Assembly: GCA_034434515.1 (NCBI GenBank)
Contig: DAOTZA010000073.1
Coordinates: forward strand, 1-19,470
Length of the DNA stretch: 19,470 nt
From: NAK19 sp034434515
GTDB lineage: Bacteria > Chloroflexota > Anaerolineae > Anaerolineales > UBA4823
Direction: 5' to 3'
Positions 6,846-12,495 of this stretch are shown piece after piece. Below the pieces are notes generated by a model. The model was not told the origin of the DNA and searched no databases. It saw only the letters and a list, made by a program, of their open reading frames with translations. The position numbers and the translations under genes were made by a program. Numbering within the stretch: position 1 is the stretch's first letter; the number at the start of each line of letters is the position of its first letter.

Positions 6846-7136
6846 ATGGTTCGAGTTGGACACGCTTTGATTGCCCCAATCTACACGCTGTTCTTTTGTA
6901 CAACCATGTGGCTAGCATGGGAGACTGTGCGTCATAAGCTTCTCCCACATCCGAATTGCTGGATGGTAGCGCTCGCGGCAACAGGGTGGTTTTTCACCGA
7001 AATAAGCGGCGAAATTTATAATCTCGGTCTGGGCACGCTCTCGGAAGTGATGTTTCGCATCGTGTGGGTTTTCTATGGCAGCACCGTAACCCTGTGGGCG
7101 TTAAGCGGTTACCGCTGGATGGAGGAAACGCGCTGA
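6846..7136 (+). CDS. Small multi-pass membrane protein, function unknown
   Basis: This 96-aa protein has three hydrophobic segments, roughly residues 7-25, 37-52 and 68-88, separated by short polar loops (ETVRHKLLPHPN; SGEIYNLG). I do not recognise a family. The ATG at 6846 is preferred because the hydrophobic sequence begins there. The frame stays open upstream across the metK 3' end, but those residues are charged shadow sequence. The ribosome site is weak (AGAG). It lies behind the probable metK terminator, so its own promoter or read-through is needed; none is obvious. Confidence 0.5.
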   Translation: MVRVGHALIAPIYTLFFCTTMWLAWETVRHKLLPHPNCWMVALAATGWFFTEISGEIYNLGLGTLSEVMFRIVWVFYGSTVTLWALSGYRWMEETR

Positions 7137-7155
7137 GTTAAAAAGCCTGCTTCGC

Positions 7156-7198
7156 GGCACAGGTAGCCACTTAGGGTTGTTTTCACCAATCCTGTGCC
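7156..7198. repeat. 8-bp inverted repeat between convergent genes
   Basis: GGCACAGG (7156-7163) and CCTGTGCC (7191-7198) face each other across 27 nt. It sits between convergent genes and may form a bidirectional terminator, though no T-run adjoins it. The arms match the CACAGG/CCTGTG arms of the REP array at the right end. Confidence 0.4.
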
Positions 7199-7288
7199 AA
7201 TATACCCAAAGTTAATCGTCAATGGGGACTCTAGAAAACCTACAGCGCGAGCAACAGGCAAGCTCTATCCCTCAAATGAAAGCGAATT

Positions 7289-10200
7289 TTAACGCCAGCC
7301 GAGAATGGTTCCCGTCAGGGCGGGCAAGGGAACGACCTGGCAGTTTTCGATATTGATTAAGCCGGGCACGACAGGTGTATGCGGCAAATCGGCGTTCATC
7401 ACACTGAACGCTAACCACCGCCCATTGGGGCTAAATCGCGGCTCAGAGACAAACCAGTTGTCCAGTTGGACGAGCAACCGCACTTCCTGAGATGGATCAT
7501 GGTTAATATAGAGGCCGGGGGTCTTCCATCCTGCAGCTTGGTCAAGATAGGCAATCCAACCAGCGGATGAGAATGCCAATCCGCCCCAGTAGTCTCGCAG
7601 GCGCGTCTCGATTAAGGGAACAACCTCACCGCTGAGCAAGTCGAGAGTTTTTATGGAGGACCCTTGCGAGAAAACAAGCTGTTTTCCATCAGGCGTCCAT
7701 CCCCACAAAGAGAGACTGCCTGTCTCGTCCATCAAACCTTGCGACAGCAAGCCATCCATACCTACCAGAAACAACTGAAACCCTTGCGGGTTCATCCGAA
7801 CAAACGCAATCTGCTTACCATCAGGTGACCAGAAGGGAGTGGTATCCGTGTTGCCCTGGGTGATAGGGGTGAGTTGACCGCTGTTTAAATCTAGCAACAT
7901 CAATTGATGATGCAGGTCGGCATACACCAGCTTTTCTCCATCTGGGGAAAGCGAGGCTGCCTGAGCAAAAACCAGTTCTTTGCTGATCGAACCATCCAGT
8001 CTTGCCAAAGATATTGGAGCCGCAGGTTCTGGAGATTCCCCGCGAAGCAAGATTTCGCCAGGCAGGTCGTCAGGTAGTTCGCGCCGTTGCTGTAGGGCTT
8101 GTTTCCACTTCTCCAGCGTCAGACAGGCTTGAGCAGCATAGAAGGGAGTTGAGCCTGATGGAGCGGGGGGTGGATTCCATTCTACGACCCAATTGCCCCG
8201 AACTTGAATATCGAAAGATTCAAGTGCCAGCGGCATGGTCATTTGAGCATCACTGAGCACCCGAGCGACAAGCAATCCGCTTGCCTCGTCTTGATAGGAG
8301 CCAATCAGGAATTTTCCTTCTCCCGTGCCCGGGATGAGCCCCTCTGCAAGCTGCATTGAAATCCCACTCAGGCGAGGATCGGCTTCAAAATATAGATCGA
8401 AACCGTGTAATTTGCCCTGGCGAAGATAAGAAATGCGAGCAAGGCGAGCCTTGAGATCGGGCAAATCCGACAAGGGGGATAAACCCATTGGATAAGACTG
8501 GCCATTCTGGGCGCGGTCGAATTCGAAGTTGAAAGCCCGTAAATCCAGGCTGAGCCTGAGGGGAGAACGCAACATCAGGTTTACGTTTTCGAGATGGAGA
8601 GTAATCGGGCCTGCAAAGGCTTTCCCCTGCAAAAAATAGACCCAATCTGCTTCGCTGAACTTTGGCAACAACTGACTGAAAACATCGAAGGAAGCCTGCT
8701 CGAGGGCAAGGCGGCGACCCTGTGCATCTGTGGCATACAGCCAGCCAGTAGGTGAGGCGCTTTGTATGCGTTCGTCATCCCATTCGAGATGTCCAACCAA
8801 ATAAGTACCGTCTTCAAGCTCAACCGTTTTATCCAGAACCAGGCGAATGCCAAAGAGGGACTGGCTGCTTTGAGCCTCCTCAGGCTTCCATTGGAAGCTC
8901 CAATCGCCAGGTACTCGAAAGATAATGCCGCTAATCCTGACGCGAAGTTGTCCGGTGGGCGGGGTCTCAAACTCTAGACCAACCTGAACGTTGCCCTGAT
9001 TATCCGAGCTACCGAAACCACCGCTTGAGGTTGCTCCCTCGATGGCAAGCTGAATATGTCGCAATGGATCGGTAGCTTTTATCTCAAACTCGTATCCCTG
9101 GCCGGTAAAGCGAACTCGCTGCACCTTGAATTGCAACTCACCGAGTTGGATCGTCTGGCTAACTGCCCACTCCTGCCCAGGCTGAGGGTTACTCCCAACA
9201 TCAACGATAAATTCAGCCGTAAGATCGGTGGTTTCGGCATCAAGGCTCTGAACTCGGATTGTGATAGGCCAGGCAACCTGTTTGCTTCGAATTTCAATGC
9301 TCCAGGGAATCGCGCCTGGAACAGCACTGGATAAGTCCAGGTCGCTGGCCGCATAGGCAGGGATTGGGTTGCCAAACGCATCGGTGACAGATGGCCATTC
9401 GCCGAAGCCTAACACTCTGGCATGGTACGGCAGGTTCGATAGATGAAACGTGCCGACAAAGATGTACCCTTGCTCAGTCTCGATCACCTTTTCCAATCGC
9501 CAACCTTCTGGGGTCTGGCTTTCTGGCTGGGATGGGGTTGGGGGAAGGGGCGTTGCCACCTCCTGCACCGGTAAAACCGTCAACTCGGGCGGAGCAGGGA
9601 CAAAGCGCAGTTTGAAGAGCCAGTTTTCTGGAGCTTTGCCGAACAAAGCGCCCTGGAGGCAGGGGACAAGAAAATCAGCCTCGTTCACCTGAGGTGGAAT
9701 CGGCGCATATGTCCAGCGCAATTCCAAGTGTCCTTCGGCGTCTGAACTGGCTCGACCGGCAGTTATGCCAAGCAGTTCACCATTAGGCAGGCTCAACTGT
9801 GGCTCGGCATAGCAAACAGACGAGTCTTCCTGGTTCGCAAACGCATGCCAGGGGACATTTTCTATTGTCATGACAATCACAGTGCGTTCGCTGGTCAGGA
9901 CGGCTTCGTGCACAGACAGTGTGATTCCATCGCGGGTCTGGCTGAGGGGTTCGGCAAGCACGCGCAGCGGCGATCCTTGCTCAATCAATCCCACACCCGG
10001 CAGATAGCCCAGGGAGCGGCTGAGGGCGTAGGCAGCTCCAGAGATCAAAGCCAGAGAGATGATGAGAAGCAAGACGATGAAAACCGGCCTGGCTCGCACC
10101 CTCTGCATCCATAGCAAAGCCCTTTCTCCCTTGGGAGTGAGCCTTACCTCCCTCTCCCCTTGGGGGAGAGGGATCAAGGGTGAGGGCTTCCTCCCCTCTC

Positions 10201-10315
10201 CCCTTGTGGGAGAGGAGCCAGGGGTGAGGGAAACAATCCGCGCCGTCAAATCAATTCCCTCCACCTGCTGCTGAGCAGCCAAATCCAACAATTCGCGCCG
10301 CGAGCGTGGGCTCAT
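7289..10315 (-). CDS. Large single-pass membrane protein with a TolB/PD40-like propeller; putative anti-sigma/sensor protein
   Basis: This 1008-aa protein has a short cytoplasmic head (about 1-77), one transmembrane helix (78-98), a long extracytoplasmic region of beta-rich segments (about 100-740), and a C-terminal propeller (about 750-1000). The propeller repeats read LSPDGEKLVYA, WSPDGKQIAFV, WTPDGKQLVFS and FSPNGRWLAFS. The opening RRELLDLAAQQQVEGIDL resembles the head of Chloroflexota membrane proteins encoded with ECF sigma genes. The ATG at 10315 overlaps the sigma gene stop by 4 nt; the frame extends 21 codons further but only into the sigma gene. A role in binding the sigma factor is inferred from this coupling. 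Residues about 29-62 come from in-frame palindromic repeats. Confidence 0.72.
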   Translation of the reverse strand: MSPRSRRELLDLAAQQQVEGIDLTARIVSLTPGSSPTRGEGRKPSPLIPLPQGEREVRLTPKGERALLWMQRVRARPVFIVLLLIISLALISGAAYALSRSLGYLPGVGLIEQGSPLRVLAEPLSQTRDGITLSVHEAVLTSERTVIVMTIENVPWHAFANQEDSSVCYAEPQLSLPNGELLGITAGRASSDAEGHLELRWTYAPIPPQVNEADFLVPCLQGALFGKAPENWLFKLRFVPAPPELTVLPVQEVATPLPPTPSQPESQTPEGWRLEKVIETEQGYIFVGTFHLSNLPYHARVLGFGEWPSVTDAFGNPIPAYAASDLDLSSAVPGAIPWSIEIRSKQVAWPITIRVQSLDAETTDLTAEFIVDVGSNPQPGQEWAVSQTIQLGELQFKVQRVRFTGQGYEFEIKATDPLRHIQLAIEGATSSGGFGSSDNQGNVQVGLEFETPPTGQLRVRISGIIFRVPGDWSFQWKPEEAQSSQSLFGIRLVLDKTVELEDGTYLVGHLEWDDERIQSASPTGWLYATDAQGRRLALEQASFDVFSQLLPKFSEADWVYFLQGKAFAGPITLHLENVNLMLRSPLRLSLDLRAFNFEFDRAQNGQSYPMGLSPLSDLPDLKARLARISYLRQGKLHGFDLYFEADPRLSGISMQLAEGLIPGTGEGKFLIGSYQDEASGLLVARVLSDAQMTMPLALESFDIQVRGNWVVEWNPPPAPSGSTPFYAAQACLTLEKWKQALQQRRELPDDLPGEILLRGESPEPAAPISLARLDGSISKELVFAQAASLSPDGEKLVYADLHHQLMLLDLNSGQLTPITQGNTDTTPFWSPDGKQIAFVRMNPQGFQLFLVGMDGLLSQGLMDETGSLSLWGWTPDGKQLVFSQGSSIKTLDLLSGEVVPLIETRLRDYWGGLAFSSAGWIAYLDQAAGWKTPGLYINHDPSQEVRLLVQLDNWFVSEPRFSPNGRWLAFSVMNADLPHTPVVPGLINIENCQVVPLPALTGTILGWR
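10150..10230. repeat. Two tandem palindromic repeat units inside the coding region
   Basis: Unit 1 has CCCTCTCCCC (10150-10159) and GGGGAGAGGG (10163-10172), a perfect 10-bp stem with a 3-nt loop. Unit 2 has CCTCTCCC (10195-10202) and GGGAGAGG (10208-10215). Each unit is followed by GGGTGAGGG-type sequence, so they are direct repeats of one another. They read in frame as a Pro/Gly/Glu-rich segment of the propeller protein. Confidence 0.85.
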
Positions 10316-10875
10316 CTTTGCTCTCCTTCCGAACCCAGAATGGAACGCAAACGCATCCGACCTGCATTCAACAACCATTTAATCGTGCCAGGTGCAACAC
10401 CAAAGTTGCGAGACATTTCCGCCTCACTCATCTCCAGATAGTAACGCTGAACAATTGCCATCCGTTGACGCGGGGCAAGCTGCTGCAAGGCTTCATTCAA
10501 GCGGCGACTCAGTTCCAGCGCTTCGACCTCGCTTTCAACCGAACGTCCCTGTTCAAAAATCTCCTCAACGACAACCGGATTGCCATCTAACGAAAGTTGA
10601 CCTTTGCGAGCCTGAGCGGCTTTCAGAGCTGCATTCGCCACACTGCGCAGCAAATAGGGTTCAAAGGGACGGTTCTGATCAAAATGGTCTAGGTGCGTCG
10701 CCAGATAGAGAAAGGTCTCGGCAACCACATCTTCTGCCAAAGGGACATCCTGGGTGATCAGGAAAGCCACCCGTAGGGCTTTGGCCTGATGGAGGCGAAC
10801 CAGAATCTCCAGACCGCTCCAATCACCCTGTTTGAGCTTCTCAAGTGCAACGCTTTCATCTGCCAATTGATTCAT
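10312..10875 (-). CDS. ECF-type RNA polymerase sigma factor
   Basis: This 187-aa protein has the two-domain build of ECF sigma factors. Region 2 spans about 20-90 (VPLAEDVVAETFLYLATHLDHFD then FEPYLLRSVANAALK), and region 4 spans about 124-178 (LNEALQQLAPRQRMAIVQRYYLEMSEAEMSRNFGVAPGTIKWLL), a helix-turn-helix for the -35 element. It directs RNA polymerase to a small target set. The stop overlaps the start of the membrane-propeller gene (ATGA), so the two are translationally coupled, the usual layout for a sigma factor and its anti-sigma. No N-terminal or C-terminal extra domain is present. Targets are unknown; it may activate its own operon. Confidence 0.9.
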   Translation of the reverse strand: MNQLADESVALEKLKQGDWSGLEILVRLHQAKALRVAFLITQDVPLAEDVVAETFLYLATHLDHFDQNRPFEPYLLRSVANAALKAAQARKGQLSLDGNPVVVEEIFEQGRSVESEVEALELSRRLNEALQQLAPRQRMAIVQRYYLEMSEAEMSRNFGVAPGTIKWLLNAGRMRLRSILGSEGEQR

Positions 10876-10902
10876 TATGGGTCTTCACTTTGAATTGATC
10901 GT

Positions 10903-10930
10903 CTCTATAAAATATATCCCCCGGCGAGCA
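10903..10930 (-). promoter_or_regulatory. Possible promoter of the sigma/propeller operon
   Basis: On the minus strand TTGCTC and TATAGA are separated by 16 bp, about 30 nt before the sigma start. A CCAACC sequence just upstream could instead serve as an ECF-type AAC -35 element for autoregulation. The rest of the 10876-11005 gap shows nothing definite. Confidence 0.3.
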
Positions 10931-11005
10931 AAAGGTTGGGCTGTACAGGTTAATCGGATACCTCGTCAATAAGGCTGCGGTTACGAACGCCCATCCCAGG
11001 CTGGC

Positions 11006-11548
11006 TTAAGAAGACGGCTTCTCACGCTCCCATTGTTTGGGTGTATAACATCTTTGCCCACCCAATCGGCGCAAAAGGCGCGCCCTCCAGCTCTTGCCGG
11101 GATAGGGCACGCAAATTTCCATTCCTTCCGGGTAAAACAGGTCGGCGGGCAACCCTTGAGCCTGCCAGGCAAGTTGGAGTTCGGTAAACTGCTCTGGCAA
11201 TAAATTCAATACCCAACAACACGTATCATCATGATGATCGAATCTGGCAACCCGATCCTGTTTTGACAAGGCTTGATCATCCAGCAGCAAGGTAAACAAT
11301 TCGGGTGGATTGGAGCTAGTTAAAATCCACGCCACCAGGTCGCCGACAAACTCCTGGCGCGCCTGAAGTTCGGCGGGCAACTGACCGCTTTTCTGGATGG
11401 GGGTAATACTTTTCGATGCAGGAGCAATCAGCCTGGCTTCATACCAGGCACACCAGCGGCTCACCGTTACCGCCGTGACTTCAATTGCCCTGGACAGCGG
11501 AAAATCTGGCTGGTCTTGAAGGTAATAGAGCTCAGGCAGGTAAAGCAT
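11006..11548 (-). CDS. Conserved-looking protein of unknown function (180 aa)
   Basis: I do not recognise this family. It is soluble, with no signal peptide or membrane helix, and mixed alpha/beta in texture. Notable segments are ARFDHHDDTCCWVLNLLP (adjacent Cys pair and clustered His/Asp) and a basic C-terminal tail (KSWRARLLRRLGGQRC). The His/Asp/Cys cluster could bind a metal, but this is speculation. The ATG at 11548 has no convincing ribosome site; a strong promoter lies about 60 nt upstream. It ends about 130 nt before the sigma gene start on the same strand, so read-through into that operon is possible. Confidence 0.55.
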   Translation of the reverse strand: MLYLPELYYLQDQPDFPLSRAIEVTAVTVSRWCAWYEARLIAPASKSITPIQKSGQLPAELQARQEFVGDLVAWILTSSNPPELFTLLLDDQALSKQDRVARFDHHDDTCCWVLNLLPEQFTELQLAWQAQGLPADLFYPEGMEICVPYPGKSWRARLLRRLGGQRCYTPKQWEREKPSS

Positions 11549-11571
11549 AGATCGGGGATGGTTTGTCCTGG

Positions 11572-11609
11572 GTTTATGTCAACCAGCGCGCAACGTACTC
11601 AGGTATGGG
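11572..11609. repeat. 38-bp direct repeat, copy 1
   Basis: It begins GTTTATGTCAACC and ends CAGGTATGGG. It matches copy 2 at 37 of 38 positions, 73 bp to the left of it. It lies in the expected 5' leader of the 180-aa gene. Confidence 0.9.
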
Positions 11610-11611
11610 TT

Positions 11612-11640
11612 AGTATATCAATCCAACCACCCAATGTCAA
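11612..11640 (-). promoter_or_regulatory. Consensus sigma-70 promoter between the 38-bp repeats
   Basis: On the minus strand, TTGACA (11640-11635) and TATACT (11617-11612) are 17 bp apart. Transcription would start near 11605, inside repeat copy 1, and run into the 180-aa gene. Confidence 0.7.
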
Positions 11641-11644
11641 GAGT

Positions 11645-11682
11645 GTTTATGTCAACCAGCGCGCAACGTACTCAGGCATGGG
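11645..11682. repeat. 38-bp direct repeat, copy 2
   Basis: It differs from copy 1 only by C for T near the end (CAGGCATGGG). Its right end overlaps the left arm of the adjoining stem-loop. Confidence 0.9.
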
Positions 11683-11707
11683 AGCAAAAGGAATTTTGCT
11701 CCCATGC
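11676..11707. terminator. Perfect 14-bp stem-loop downstream of the CBS/ACT gene
   Basis: GCATGGGAGCAAAA (11676-11689) pairs without error with TTTTGCTCCCATGC (11694-11707) around a GGAA loop. It starts 19 nt after the CBS/ACT stop on the minus strand. No T-run follows on either strand, so termination is likely but not certain. Confidence 0.6.
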
Positions 11708-11726
11708 TGATCGAAAAAGCAATCTC

Positions 11727-12380
11727 TCAGGCTGCACTGACGCTGCGGATGTCAACGATCCGTTCAACAACCGGAGTCAACGCTTGAGTTAATGTTTCTA
11801 CGGTAGTGCCTTCCACTTTGATAGTCACCAATCCGGTAGAGGGGTCTTCTCCCATGAACGTTCCAATGGCGATGATGTTGGCGTTCAACTGACGGATGGC
11901 ATTGGTCACTTCGGAGAGCTTGCCCGGTTCGTCCTTGACCAGGATGGTTGCCCGAATGCCACCTTTGCGCGCCCCGAACAGTTCAAGAAAGATTTTGAAC
12001 AAGTCGGTCTCGGTGATGATACCCACCAGGCGGTCATCTTCCATGACCGGCAGAGCGCCAATTTTGCGGTCTGCCATCACGCGGGCAGCTTCTTCAATCG
12101 GGCAGTCTGCACAGGTGGTGATGACCTCTTTCGTCATAATTTTTTCCACCTTAACTTTGCTCAGCCAGTAATTGACCTCCCAAATGCTCAGCGTGGTGGC
12201 ATCCGAGGGTGAGGCATTGAGCAAATCCTTCTCAGAGACGATTCCGACCAGCTTGCCATGTTTATCCACAACCGGAAAGCGGCGCACTTTTTCCTTGCGC
12301 ATCAGCGCCAGAGCTTCTTGCAAAGGGGTGTCGGGGGTAATGGTGATCACGGGCTTGGACATTCGTTCTCCAACTAACAT
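11727..12380 (-). CDS. CBS-CBS-ACT domain protein (AcuB-like regulatory protein)
   Basis: This 217-aa cytoplasmic protein has a first CBS domain (about 7-58, MSKPVITITPDTPLQEALALM then RRFPVVDKHGKLVGIVSEKDLL) and a second (about 80-132, IMTKEVITTCADCPIEEAARVM then IGALPVMEDDRLVGIITETDLF). An ACT-like domain follows (about 143-210, ATILVKDEPGKLSEVTNAI). CBS pairs bind adenine nucleotides and ACT domains bind amino acids or other small ligands, so this is probably a ligand-sensing regulator; its output partner is unknown. The ATG at 12380 is chosen because AAAGGAG lies about 9 nt upstream. The frame is open for 28 more codons, but those look non-domain. It follows clpB on the same strand. Confidence 0.85.
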   Translation of the reverse strand: MLVGERMSKPVITITPDTPLQEALALMRKEKVRRFPVVDKHGKLVGIVSEKDLLNASPSDATTLSIWEVNYWLSKVKVEKIMTKEVITTCADCPIEEAARVMADRKIGALPVMEDDRLVGIITETDLFKIFLELFGARKGGIRATILVKDEPGKLSEVTNAIRQLNANIIAIGTFMGEDPSTGLVTIKVEGTTVETLTQALTPVVERIVDIRSVSAA

Positions 12381-12447
12381 AATGGCGGTCTCCTTTCCAC
12401 ATTGAACAAAATAGGTTCTTCGGCTTATTTTTAATTGTACTTGATGT

Positions 12448-12480
12448 TTGGAGTGCTGAAGCACGGCCTCAGCACTCCAA
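12448..12480. terminator. 12-bp stem-loop between clpB and the CBS/ACT gene
   Basis: TTGGAGTGCTGA (12448-12459) pairs perfectly with TCAGCACTCCAA (12469-12480) across 9 nt. It lies 15 nt past the clpB stop. It lacks a T-run in the clpB direction, so it may be an attenuating or mRNA-processing structure. Confidence 0.5.
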
Positions 12481-12495
12481 TTTTAACAACCCGGT

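Noticed and set aside
8581..8970. Alternative frames inside the propeller gene as separate genes
   Set aside because: They have no ribosome sites or family features, and the long frame is continuous with domain-like content.
11572..11682. Two-repeat CRISPR array
   Set aside because: Repeat (38 bp) and spacing (35 bp) look right, but there are only two copies, the 'spacer' contains a consensus promoter, and no cas gene is present.
12448..12480. CIRCE-like heat-shock operator near clpB
   Set aside because: The arms resemble CIRCE half-sites with a 9-nt gap, but they are in the opposite order (GAGTGCTGA first) and lie after clpB, not before it. It is better read as a hairpin.
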